64,000 nucleotides of DNA from JAAYUJ01 sp963698165. GTDB lineage: Bacteria > Desulfobacterota > Syntrophobacteria > Syntrophobacterales > Syntrophobacteraceae. Below the pieces are notes generated by a model. That model saw only the letters and a list, made by a program, of their open reading frames with translations. It ran no database searches and had not been told where the DNA came from. Numbering within the stretch: position 1 is the first letter of the stretch; each line of letters opens with the position of its first letter. The stretch is taken from assembly GCA_963698165.1 (NCBI GenBank), contig CAVOPT010000010.1:248001-312000 (forward strand). Reading direction: 5' to 3'. A program made the position numbers and the translations under genes. Positions 8,889 to 17,227 of the stretch are shown in pieces.

Positions 8889-11148
8889 CCGCGCTCTCCC
8901 TTATGGGTATTTCAACCCGAATCCGGGTGCCCCTGGTCTTTGAGGAGCGTATCCTGAACTTCCCACCCAGCATGGCCGCGCGCTCCCGCATGACCACGAG
9001 ACCCAGGGCCCTCTTGTTCTGTTCGTCGAGAAACCCGGGATCGAATCCCCTGCCATCGTCTTCGGCCAGCAGGATGATGTTGGGGTAGCTCTTCACGATG
9101 GACAGTTTGAAGCGCTTGGCACCGGAGTGCTTCAGGGTGTTGTTGATCGCCTCCTGGGAGATCCGGTAAAGCACTGTTTCAATTTCCGCATCATCCAACC
9201 TTCCTCCGAAGCCCACCATCTTGAAGTCTATCTCGATTTGGCTGTATTTGGAGATCCGGGTCAGACAAGCCTCGAGGGCCGGCTCCAGCCCCAAGGCACT
9301 GAGGACGGCAGGGTGGAGCCTGTGGGAAATGCGTCGCATCTCCTGGTAGGTTCGGTTGATCTGTTTCTTGACGTCGAGGATCCGTTCCCTGACGATGGCA
9401 GCCCCGGGAGAGAGGTTCTTCTCGACGGTTTCGAGGGCAAAGTTGATCCCCGTGAGCGATGACCCCACTTCGTCATGCAATTCCTGGGCAATGCGCTTGC
9501 GTTCTTCCTCCTGTGAGTAGAACAGACGCGCCGTCAACTGCCTGAGCTCCTCCCTGTGACGGTGTATCGTCTGAACGAGGCGGGCGTTTTCGATGGCACT
9601 GCCAAGAAAGTTGCCGAGCGCACCCAGCATTTGATGGTCGTGGTCACTCATGGTCCTGCTGTTCGCCACCGAAAGGGCCAGAAATCCCGAAGCCTGTTCC
9701 TTCGTCGTGATCAAGAAGCAAACCAGCTCCACGGAAGAAGGTCCACGTTTCAAATTAACCTTGAACGGGGGGAAGATGCACTGGTGTTTGATGGAAACGT
9801 CCTTCTTCAGGAGGGAATGCATGAGCGCCTGATCATGAAACCTGACCCTGTGCTCTCCGCCGATCAGTTCCTCCGAAAACCCCTGGTGCACCCTGAGCAC
9901 AAAATTGGACTCGTCCTGATCCACCAGAAACACGCACCCTGACGTGAGGTTCAACGACTCGAGAACCTTCTTGAGGGCCGTTGCAAGGATCTCATCCAAA
10001 TCGCGGGTCACGTTCATGGCCGCGGCAACGGAATGCAACAGGGACAGTTCCCTGTGCTGCTGGAGAAGGTGGCGAACTCCATCCATTCGAGCAGTGATGT
10101 CCTTGGCGATGGCCTCGTAGGCTACGATCTTCCCTTCCCGATCCCTGACGGCGGTTCCCGAGATCAGGCAGTGAATGCGGGTCCCGTCCTTCTTCCAAAA
10201 GCTTGTTTCGAAATCCTTCACGAATCCGTTGCGATCGATTTGCTCCTGAAACACCTTCCGGTGAAGGGGATTGACGTATATCCTTTCAACGGACCTCAAG
10301 GCGAGCAACTCTTCCCTGCTGCCGTATCCCAGGGTCTCGGCGCATGCCTGGTTCACTTCATTGAAGATGCTCCCCTTGGAATGGATGAAGATCATGTCCT
10401 TGGAGCCTTCAAAAATGCGAAGGTATTCGCCCTCGAAGTATCTCAGCCGATCCTCCAGTTGCTTTCTTGGGGTGATGTCCTCGAGAAGGAGGATCTCTCC
10501 CAGTGCATGGGTTGAGGGACCGGGTCTCACGAAGGCATGCCGGGAAATGAGAACCGTCACGCCATCCGCCAGGGTGATCTCCTGGGGGCCATGGATGTAG
10601 TCGGCAGACGCCTCATCGACGCCATTGGAACCGTTCGAGCCACCGAAAAGCTGGACTCCGCCGACCCCCAGAAGATCATCGAGCCTTTTTCCCAAGGCGA
10701 CCCGCGCCGACACTCCAGTGATGCGCTCAGCACCGGGATTGAAATAACAGACTCTCTGTTCCGTATCCGTGACGACCAGGCCATAAGGCAGGCTGTCGGC
10801 AACCGCGAGAAAAAAGCCCTCACTGTCAGGGGCCTTCACGGGCGGGTCGCCGTTCAAGTGAGGCAATTCATGGGACAAAAACACATTCCAGCCGCGTTCA
10901 TCCCGCTCGCCGTTGACTTTCAAAACCGGGCAGAGGAGGCATGCCCGCAGCCTGTCACCCGGCCCGGAACGGCAGTGCGTGGCGCAGTGGGTGTGAGCAG
11001 TGCGCCAGCAAGGGTCGTCCCGATTACTGTAGGCAGGACAAGAAGCGTCGGAGCACCCGAGGAGCTCCCGGCAGTGGACCCGTGAATTGCCCTCTCCCGC
11101 CGCGACTCGAATCCTTCCGTGTTTTGCGGGCAAGGAACTCATGCCCAT
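8881..11148 (-). CDS. Sensor histidine kinase: two-CW Cys-rich domain, PAS-PAS-GAF-HisKA_3
   Basis: About 755 residues from the ATG at 11148, which has GGAGG upstream. Residues 26-73 hold eight cysteines in the pattern of the two-CW domain (C..LLGC...CPAY...CW...C, then C..C), probably a metal site. A PAS domain follows, then a second PAS with a PAC tail (YEAIAKDITAR), a GAF domain, the HisKA_3 phospho-acceptor box (RKRIAQELHDEVGSSLTG, His558) and an HATPase domain (EAINNTLKHSG, DDGRGFDP). There is no membrane segment, so it is a soluble sensor. It overlaps the response regulator gene. A 4-bp ATGA overlap with the upstream gene would allow a start at 11205 but lacks a ribosome-binding site. 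Confidence 0.9.
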   Translation of the reverse strand: MGMSSLPAKHGRIRVAAGEGNSRVHCRELLGCSDASCPAYSNRDDPCWRTAHTHCATHCRSGPGDRLRACLLCPVLKVNGERDERGWNVFLSHELPHLNGDPPVKAPDSEGFFLAVADSLPYGLVVTDTEQRVCYFNPGAERITGVSARVALGKRLDDLLGVGGVQLFGGSNGSNGVDEASADYIHGPQEITLADGVTVLISRHAFVRPGPSTHALGEILLLEDITPRKQLEDRLRYFEGEYLRIFEGSKDMIFIHSKGSIFNEVNQACAETLGYGSREELLALRSVERIYVNPLHRKVFQEQIDRNGFVKDFETSFWKKDGTRIHCLISGTAVRDREGKIVAYEAIAKDITARMDGVRHLLQQHRELSLLHSVAAAMNVTRDLDEILATALKKVLESLNLTSGCVFLVDQDESNFVLRVHQGFSEELIGGEHRVRFHDQALMHSLLKKDVSIKHQCIFPPFKVNLKRGPSSVELVCFLITTKEQASGFLALSVANSRTMSDHDHQMLGALGNFLGSAIENARLVQTIHRHREELRQLTARLFYSQEEERKRIAQELHDEVGSSLTGINFALETVEKNLSPGAAIVRERILDVKKQINRTYQEMRRISHRLHPAVLSALGLEPALEACLTRISKYSQIEIDFKMVGFGGRLDDAEIETVLYRISQEAINNTLKHSGAKRFKLSIVKSYPNIILLAEDDGRGFDPGFLDEQNKRALGLVVMRERAAMLGGKFRIRSSKTRGTRIRVEIPIRESAVD

Positions 11149-11201
11149 AGACCCTCCGGAGCTTCCTTCCTGTGCAGTGCCGCGCCGCCTTCGCCGTTCA
11201 A

Positions 11202-11789
11202 TCATGCTTTGACGCCGATGAGAACCGTGCCTGATCCCCTCTCGTCTCGTCCCTCAAAGTACTTCTCCTTCAGGAAAACATCACCGGGGGTCGAGGGCCA
11301 GGCATACACCATGGAATGGCACGTGAGATTCTCTTCCTCCACCGGGCACCAGTCCGCGGGATGACAGGGGATTTCGAAGTGGCACACCTTATCCATGACG
11401 TCCTTTGGAAAAGAGACCTTGTCCTTGTACACCACGAAGTTCTTGTGCATGAACCACACGTTCTTCTCACCGGAAAGGCGCTCGATCTCACCCTTGTCCG
11501 TAACCTCCTCGCCCACGACTTCGTCGCCCTTTTTCATGACCAAATTGGGTCGGCATCCCCAATCGAACTCCATGCTGGTCAGGGCCACATACATCCAATC
11601 GTACTGGACCAGTTCCCTCACGCCCGCATTGATCACCTTGCCGAGACCCATCAGAGACTTCTCTTCAGCCTCCCGCTCAATCTCAATGAGTCTTTGCTTG
11701 TCCTCTTCCGTCACAGGCGTGGCCCTGACGATTCCCTTGACACGAATCAGGGCTTCAACAATGACTTCGTCGGCGGTCTTGCGGTCCAT
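11202..11789 (-). CDS. Uncharacterised Cys-containing protein in the methanol locus
   Basis: 195 residues, no signal peptide or membrane segment. I do not recognise the family. The N-terminal third is helical (about residues 1-65). The C-terminal third carries a conserved-looking cluster, CHFEIPCHPADWCPVEEENL followed by TCHSMVYAWPS, with four cysteines and several histidines in about 25 residues, suggestive of a metal or corrinoid-proximal site. GGAG precedes the ATG. It lies 41 bp after the corrinoid activase gene and just before the sensor kinase, all on one strand, so a role in sensing or maintaining the methyltransferase system is plausible but unproven. Confidence 0.75.
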   Translation of the reverse strand: MDRKTADEVIVEALIRVKGIVRATPVTEEDKQRLIEIEREAEEKSLMGLGKVINAGVRELVQYDWMYVALTSMEFDWGCRPNLVMKKGDEVVGEEVTDKGEIERLSGEKNVWFMHKNFVVYKDKVSFPKDVMDKVCHFEIPCHPADWCPVEEENLTCHSMVYAWPSTPGDVFLKEKYFEGRDERGSGTVLIGVKA

Positions 11790-11830
11790 ATCCGGTCTTC
11801 TCCAGTCAAACCGATGCCCCTGTCACGGAC

Positions 11831-13525
11831 TCAGTGCCTCGAACAGAGCAATGCAATGAGATCAAACGCCTTTTCCTTGCATACCCTTTCACAGCGCCTG
11901 CATGCGACACCGTTGCACAGGGCGAGATTGATGGTGATGGCATACTGGTCTCCGCGCCTTTTCATCTGCAGCGCTTTTTCCGGGCATTCCAGGACGCATT
12001 CGGCATCCCCCGTGCATCCTTCGAACATCATGGTCTTTCGTTCGCCGATGTCGGGAATGATCTCCAATCCCATGACCCCGAGATCGGGTATATCTCTCTG
12101 CACTGTTTTGATCACCTCGGGAAGATCATCCACCTCGACCAAGAGGGGCAGGCCATATTTTGTGAGATACCTCTGGTATTGATTCCACGGCATGCCTTCC
12201 GTCCAGTAGGAAAGCTCGAGAATGTAGACCTTTTCGAAGACCTTGGACTCGGCGAACATGATATGGTTTTGCCGAAGAGTATCAGCAAATTCCTGCATGT
12301 TCCAGAGCTTTTGAACATCCCTCACCATGTCTCTCGCCATGGCCAGGGAGGTGTTCCCCACTTGATAGATGCGTTTCACCCTTGCGGGAATCATCCCGAT
12401 TTCCTGAGCCTTCAACGCATCGACATAAGTCCCCGACGCCCCCGACATGTACGCCGTTTCGATGTCCTCCAGCCGTATGCCGGATTCCTGGCAAAGGGTG
12501 ACATGGCCGGCGCGGATCGCGCCAATCGCCTTGCCCGCCTCCTTGAGGTCCTCTTCCGTGAACTTGAGATCGTTGGGCAGGTGGATCTCCTCATCCTGCG
12601 TGTTGATGCGCGGAAGGTGGATCATCTTGGCCTTCATGCCCTGGCTTAGAATGGCGATCACTCCGGTGCCGGTTATGCCCACCGCTTCCAGCGAACCATT
12701 CTCCATCAACCTCCCGGTCAAAGGGTCCACAGCGTCGCCAGGGCGTGCCATCATTTCCTTGTCGAGTACAAAGGTCCGCAGGACTCCCCTGAGGGGCTGC
12801 TCATCCCCGCGCCCAAATCCCCTGAACCCGACGGAGAGGCGATCATCGGCTTCGAAGGACACATCCGAGATGGCGCCGGGCAGGGCCAGGATCCCGTCGC
12901 TTATCTGCTGACCCTCCAAGGCCGGCCCCGCGGCCGTGGAACCGGTGTAAACCGTTCCCTTGACGATGAGGGCCATCTCCGCGTTGGTGCCGTAGTCGGT
13001 GACGATGGCGATCTCGTCTTTATCCAGCATCCCCGTTTGGATCATCATAGCCAGGGCGTCGGCGCCGATCTCATGGCGGACCGCGGGCGGTATGAGCACC
13101 TCCGTGTCCCCGGGCACCTGCAGGCCGGGAATGTCGCGGGCCTTGATACTTTGGGCATTGCGCTTGGGAGACACCACGCCAAGAGACTCGAGCTTCCGCT
13201 TCCCGGCGTAGGCAAGATCCCTGATTTCTATACCCTGAAACAGAGAGAGCTGTATGGGATTGCCGCACACGGCCAATCGCACCACGTCGGCCGTGTCGAC
13301 TCTCAAATGGCCGATCACCTGGTTGACCGCGTTTACGATCACCTCATTGGCCCTGGCCACCCCGACCTCCAGGGCGAAGTGCAGATGATCTATGACATTG
13401 GCTCCGGGAAACGGATGGCGAGTCGTAACCGCCGTGGATAGTATCTCTCCATTATTTTGCAGGTCAATGGCCTGTCCCCGAAACCCGCTCGTGCCCAGAT
13501 CAAGGGCAATTCCCAGTCTCCCCAT
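11831..13525 (-). CDS. RamA-like reductive activase of corrinoid proteins (ASKHA plus 2[4Fe-4S])
   Basis: 564 residues. The N-terminal ASKHA fold begins LGIALDLGTSGFRG; further nucleotide-fold motifs include VTDYGTNAEMALI and YMSGASGTYVDALKAQ. The last 60 residues form a ferredoxin-like module with Cys504, 510 and 514 in the first group and Cys537, 542, 545 and 549 in the second. Proteins of this build (RamA in methanogens) use ATP and a low-potential electron to return inactive Co(II) corrinoid to Co(I) in methyltransferase corrinoid proteins. The natural client here is MtaC. RamA usually has a C-terminal rather than N-terminal ferredoxin, as here. AAGGAG precedes the ATG. Confidence 0.88.
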   Translation of the reverse strand: MGRLGIALDLGTSGFRGQAIDLQNNGEILSTAVTTRHPFPGANVIDHLHFALEVGVARANEVIVNAVNQVIGHLRVDTADVVRLAVCGNPIQLSLFQGIEIRDLAYAGKRKLESLGVVSPKRNAQSIKARDIPGLQVPGDTEVLIPPAVRHEIGADALAMMIQTGMLDKDEIAIVTDYGTNAEMALIVKGTVYTGSTAAGPALEGQQISDGILALPGAISDVSFEADDRLSVGFRGFGRGDEQPLRGVLRTFVLDKEMMARPGDAVDPLTGRLMENGSLEAVGITGTGVIAILSQGMKAKMIHLPRINTQDEEIHLPNDLKFTEEDLKEAGKAIGAIRAGHVTLCQESGIRLEDIETAYMSGASGTYVDALKAQEIGMIPARVKRIYQVGNTSLAMARDMVRDVQKLWNMQEFADTLRQNHIMFAESKVFEKVYILELSYWTEGMPWNQYQRYLTKYGLPLLVEVDDLPEVIKTVQRDIPDLGVMGLEIIPDIGERKTMMFEGCTGDAECVLECPEKALQMKRRGDQYAITINLALCNGVACRRCERVCKEKAFDLIALLCSRH

Positions 13526-13756
13526 CCTTCCACTCCTTTTTTTTCGTTCTCGATGGGTGTGGATATCATCGTCACCAGAGCAACGGACCCCCAGAGTTCA
13601 TCGGGAGAAGCCAAGAGGAAAACGAGAACCGATGGAGTAAAATCAGCAATGCGCCGACGCCGGATGACACATGGCGTTGGAGAAGATGAACGGGACAGGC
13701 AGACAAGACTCATTCTAGAAGATCGGTCGACGTGGGTCTCATGAGCTCTCCACGAT

Positions 13757-13957
13757 CTATTCTAACTTCCTCCTGCATTTGAAGCAAATGAGCTCACCAC
13801 TTTCGTTGGTCGTGATCTGCGCCAGGTGCCCGGTAAGTTCCTTGTGATCGTCCTTGAGCTTGGACCAGAAGCCCTTGACTTCCGAACAGGACAGGTCCTT
13901 TTCCAAAGCGCGCTCAGCGTCAGTATGCCAGTGACCGCAACGGGTGCAGGCTATCAT
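13757..13957 (-). CDS. Small zinc-ribbon protein
   Basis: 66 residues with two CxxC pairs, CTRCGHWH at the N-terminus and CFKCRRKLE at the C-terminus, which together would bind one zinc ion. A single cysteine sits between them in KDLSCSEVKGF. A strong GGAGGGGG ribosome-binding sequence precedes the ATG. It lies between the mtaB terminator and the activase gene on the same strand. Function unknown. Confidence 0.75.
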   Translation of the reverse strand: MIACTRCGHWHTDAERALEKDLSCSEVKGFWSKLKDDHKELTGHLAQITTNESGELICFKCRRKLE

Positions 13958-14080
13958 TTCGTTCCCCCTCCATCATGGGTCGTGCCAGTAGACAATTTTA
14001 ATACATGTATTCATCGCGGGGATTTAAATCAAGCCGACCCTTGGTGAATAGGGAAGTCGCGCTTCACTCCGACACGACAA

Positions 14081-14123
14081 GAGGGCAAAGCCTTGGGAGA
14101 CCGTCCTCCGGGGCTTTGCCCTC
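14081..14123 (-). terminator. Stem-loop downstream of mtaB
   Basis: GAGGGCAAAGCC at 14081-14092 pairs perfectly with GGCTTTGCCCTC at 14112-14123, a 12-bp stem around a 19-base loop, 60 bases after the mtaB stop. There is no long T-run, so it may act as an RNA-stabilising or attenuating hairpin as well as a terminator. Confidence 0.65.
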
Positions 14124-14182
14124 ATCATCCTTCCCACTGTTCTCTGACTGATTTTCTTTACCGGGTCCGAAACCCGACCTCC

Positions 14183-15559
14183 CTAGAGGCCATAGGATTT
14201 CGGGCTGAAGCCCTTCACGTTCTTGTACTTCTTCAGGCACATGTCGATGAAGTCGCCCTCTTTGTCGGGCAGAGCTTCCATATCCTTCATGGCCTTGGTC
14301 AGAGCGTCCTTCTCCAGGGTGGTGAGCTTCATTTTGGCATCGCCCAGGATGATCTGACCGGCTTTCATGGCTCCCGCCCTCGCACTGGCATAGTTGCCCT
14401 TGCTCCGGTTGCTCACGATGGCGTTCCCGACTTCCCACGCGTTGTCGGGCGCCAGGATGAGGCTGTGGGAATCGCGGTACATGTCGGAATTGACCAGGAT
14501 TTCCTTCATCTGTTCCTGATAGCCCAATTCAATGGCCGTGTTCAACATGGCGCAGTCATACCCCAGGATTTCCGCGAAAACCGAGGTGGTGGTCGCACCG
14601 AACATGTCGTGGTATTCCACGGCCTCGTTGCTCCACAAGTCACAGACAGCCATGATGAGGTTGCCGGCGAGATCGGAGTGAGCGCACGCGCTCGTCTTGC
14701 CTTCCGTGGAAATGGGGACCCCCGCCATCGCCTTGATGATGGGATCTTCGTAGGCGCAGTCCTTGGTGGGGCCAGTTGCGCCGCATTCATAAGCCACCAG
14801 CGTTCTGGACGCCGCAATGGCCCTGGAGAGAGCCGCAATCACGTGGGGCACGTCTTTGGATGTCATACCTCCAGCCATGAACATGGCTGTGTTGGCTTCC
14901 GAACAGTTTGTGTCACCGCCGGCGATGCAGTTGTTCTTCTTGGCGATGGCCACGATCTGATTCCACATCCATTCCATGTCGATGGCGCCCAGCACCCCGA
15001 TTCCAAAGAGGATACCACCGATGTCATTGCGGATGATGGCATGGTCGAAGATCTCCTTGCCACCCATGGATTCAATGGAGATGATGTCCGCGTACTTGGC
15101 ACACTGCTCGAAGGACGCGATCACCTCCTTGGTGTAATCGCTCTGCCGCATGTCGACCATGTCGGGTTTGCGCAGGTCGGCGATGGTCGCTCGGTAGTTC
15201 GCCACGAGCCCGTACTTCGCTTTGTAATCATCCATCTGCTTGGCCGACTGGGCGGCAATCTCTCCGCCCCACTCGGGATTGTGGGTCATCTGGAAAATGT
15301 GTTCGTTCTCGATCTGCAGCGTGGGATGACCGACGATGACCATCCTTTCCAAGGCATCGCCGTTGGCCCGCTCATACTCGCGAAGAAGGGTTTTTTTCGT
15401 CTTCTCGCTGCCAGGCCTGGGATGGGGCACCACTTCAGGATGCACATGCCCACCGCCGATCACCATCCCCCGTTTCGTGGTCACCGGCTTCTTGGCAGTC
15501 CCGAACATCATTTCAGCGCCATTCTTGTAAGCCATTTGCGTCAAAATCTGTCTTGCCAT
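14183..15559 (-). CDS. mtaB: Methanol:corrinoid methyltransferase MtaB
   Basis: 458 residues, full length for MtaB (about 460). It activates methanol on a zinc ion and passes the methyl group to the Co(I) corrinoid of MtaC. The three zinc ligands known in the Methanosarcina barkeri enzyme (Glu164, Cys220, Cys269) are all present, and fall at exactly those numbers when counting from the ATG at 15562: SIESMGG, GGDTNCSE and GPTKDCAYEDP. AGGAGG lies 6 bases before the second ATG (15559), chosen as start. It has its own sigma-54 promoter upstream and a stem-loop downstream, so it can be expressed as a single-gene unit. It is separated from mtaC by three genes, whereas methanogens pair mtaC and mtaB directly. 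Confidence 0.95.
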   Translation of the reverse strand: MARQILTQMAYKNGAEMMFGTAKKPVTTKRGMVIGGGHVHPEVVPHPRPGSEKTKKTLLREYERANGDALERMVIVGHPTLQIENEHIFQMTHNPEWGGEIAAQSAKQMDDYKAKYGLVANYRATIADLRKPDMVDMRQSDYTKEVIASFEQCAKYADIISIESMGGKEIFDHAIIRNDIGGILFGIGVLGAIDMEWMWNQIVAIAKKNNCIAGGDTNCSEANTAMFMAGGMTSKDVPHVIAALSRAIAASRTLVAYECGATGPTKDCAYEDPIIKAMAGVPISTEGKTSACAHSDLAGNLIMAVCDLWSNEAVEYHDMFGATTTSVFAEILGYDCAMLNTAIELGYQEQMKEILVNSDMYRDSHSLILAPDNAWEVGNAIVSNRSKGNYASARAGAMKAGQIILGDAKMKLTTLEKDALTKAMKDMEALPDKEGDFIDMCLKKYKNVKGFSPKSYGL

Positions 15560-15638
15560 CATGCCCTCCTCATTGAGGTTAAAAGATCCACCCTTGTCAT
15601 GTCCGATGTGTCGTGTTCCTGCTCCCCTTGTATAATGA

Positions 15639-15653
15639 GCAATGAACGTGCCA
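15639..15653 (-). promoter_or_regulatory. Sigma-54 (-24/-12) promoter of mtaB
   Basis: On the minus strand the sequence is TGGCACGTTCATTGC, an exact fit to the TGGCAC-N5-TTGC consensus. Transcription would start about 12 bases further on, near 15627, giving a leader of roughly 70 bases before the mtaB ATG. An NtrC-type activator gene ends 146 bases upstream. Confidence 0.85.
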
Positions 15654-15753
15654 GGGGAACCTTGCGGCCGACTTCTAAGACATTGTAATTCTTGTGTTTA
15701 AATCGTAAGACTTCTCCGGAATCGAGGAAACGGGGACGCGGTGCATCCGAATG

Positions 15754-15776
15754 TGACAGTCGATGGTGAGACTGTA
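15754..15776. promoter_or_regulatory. Candidate activator-binding inverted repeat upstream of mtaB
   Basis: ACAGTC at 15756-15761 and GACTGT at 15770-15775 form an inverted repeat with an 8-base spacer, about 105 bases upstream of the -24 element. Position and form suit an enhancer site for a sigma-54 activator dimer. No second copy was seen, so the assignment is tentative. Confidence 0.4.
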
Positions 15777-15798
15777 ACGCAACGTGACACCAGGTCAA

Positions 15799-17196
15799 TC
15801 AGAGGAGGTGATGTTCCGCAAGTCGCAGGTAGAGCAAACGCCGAGTGATTCCAAGCATCCTGGCTGCCGCCTGTTTGTTTCCGGAGGTCTTTTGGAGAGT
15901 CTTGACGATCAGCTCCCGTTCCACTTCCTTGAATGAGACTCCGTCGTCGGGCAATTCCTTGAGCCTCTCGGGCGATGGGGAGCTCTCCAGTGCCTCCTCG
16001 CGAACCTCGGCGGGCAAATCCCTCAACCCGATTTTCCCGTTGCGGCATGTGACGAGGAGGCGTTCCACGATATTGGCGAGCTCCCTGACATTTCCCGGGT
16101 ACCTGTAATGGATCAGGGCCCGGCGGGCCTCGTCGGCGACCTCGGGCAAAGGGCACCCCATGGATCCGCCGATGGTTCTGAAGAAGTGGTCCAGCAGGAC
16201 CGCAACGTCATCCTTTCTTTCCCTCAGTGGCGGAGCGAAAACGGGAATGACGTTGAGGCGGTAGTACAAATCCTCCCGAAACTCCCCTGCCTGCATGGAT
16301 CGGCGCAAGTCCTGACTGGTTGCGGCGATGACGCGAACATCCGCCCTCAAACTGGCGTTGCCGCCGACCCGCTGGAATTCCTTTTCCTGAAGCACTCTCA
16401 GGAGCTTCACCTGGAGGTCTTTATCCAGGTCTCCGATCTCGTCCAGAAAAAGGGTGCCCCCATGGGCCACCTCAAATTTTCCAGGCTTCCTGCACACAGC
16501 CCCTGTAAAGGATCCTCGCTCGTGACCGAACAGTTCGCTTTCGATGAGCGTGGCTGGAATCGCGCCGCAGTTGATGGCCACGAAGGGCTTGCCTCTCCGC
16601 CGGCTGTTCTGATGAATGGTTCGGGCAATCAACTCCTTGCCGGTGCCGCTCTCGCCCTGGATGAGAACGGTCGCCAGTGAATCCCCGAGATCCTGGATCA
16701 GTTCATAGATCCGGTTGATGGATCGACTCCCGCCGATGATGGGACCGAGTCGATCCCGCGGCTTCGGCTCGGTTTCCAGCTCCGCCGTGGTTTCTGTCTC
16801 TATTGCGGGCTTTTGAGCGATTCCATGAAGCACCTTGTTGATTTCCCGCCGCAGCGTGGGTCCGGAGAACTCGAAAAACGACCCGTCCCTGTAGAGAAAA
16901 GGCCCCAAGGGCGATGTCACCAAGACGGCCGCCCGTGGGGCAATCTGGCGAGCCTGGTGCAGAAAGCCCCCTCCCCCCATCCCCGATGACTTCAGGTCCA
17001 CAATGACGATCCAGCTCTTTTCCGGATGCTGCCTGAGCAACTCCAGTCCCTGCTGTTCGTCGGTAACCCATGTCACCGAAAAGGCTTCCGGGGAGATCAT
17101 CCTTGGAAGAGTCTGAAAGCTCTTGTATTGATCATCGACGATCAACACTTCTTGCCTTGAGAACTCCAGGCTCTTTGCTGTCGCTGCGTTTGCCAT
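15799..17196 (-). CDS. NtrC-family sigma-54 activator next to mtaB
   Basis: About 465 residues. An N-terminal receiver-like domain (VLIVDDQ, acceptor region WIVIVDLKSSG) is followed by an AAA+ domain with Walker A GESGTGKE and Walker B GTLFLDEIGDL, and a C-terminal Fis-type helix-turn-helix (GNKQAAARMLGITRRLLYLR). The sigma-54 contact loop reads GSFTGA where GAFTGA is usual. The ATG at 17196 is used; an in-frame GTG at 17211 is possible. No histidine kinase is directly paired with it. It lies upstream of mtaB, whose promoter is sigma-54-dependent, so mtaB is the likely target. Confidence 0.92.
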   Translation of the reverse strand: MANAATAKSLEFSRQEVLIVDDQYKSFQTLPRMISPEAFSVTWVTDEQQGLELLRQHPEKSWIVIVDLKSSGMGGGGFLHQARQIAPRAAVLVTSPLGPFLYRDGSFFEFSGPTLRREINKVLHGIAQKPAIETETTAELETEPKPRDRLGPIIGGSRSINRIYELIQDLGDSLATVLIQGESGTGKELIARTIHQNSRRRGKPFVAINCGAIPATLIESELFGHERGSFTGAVCRKPGKFEVAHGGTLFLDEIGDLDKDLQVKLLRVLQEKEFQRVGGNASLRADVRVIAATSQDLRRSMQAGEFREDLYYRLNVIPVFAPPLRERKDDVAVLLDHFFRTIGGSMGCPLPEVADEARRALIHYRYPGNVRELANIVERLLVTCRNGKIGLRDLPAEVREEALESSPSPERLKELPDDGVSFKEVERELIVKTLQKTSGNKQAAARMLGITRRLLYLRLAEHHLL

Positions 17197-17227
17197 TGAA
17201 AAACCCGCCACTCGACTTCAGAGGATT

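Noticed and set aside
13966..13994. TGGCAC upstream of the zinc-ribbon gene as a sigma-54 promoter
   Set aside because: No TTGC at the right spacing; the sequence after the 5-base gap is ATGAT.
14093..15688. 531-codon plus-strand frame opposite mtaB
   Set aside because: Antisense shadow; mtaB on the minus strand has all catalytic residues and a ribosome-binding site.
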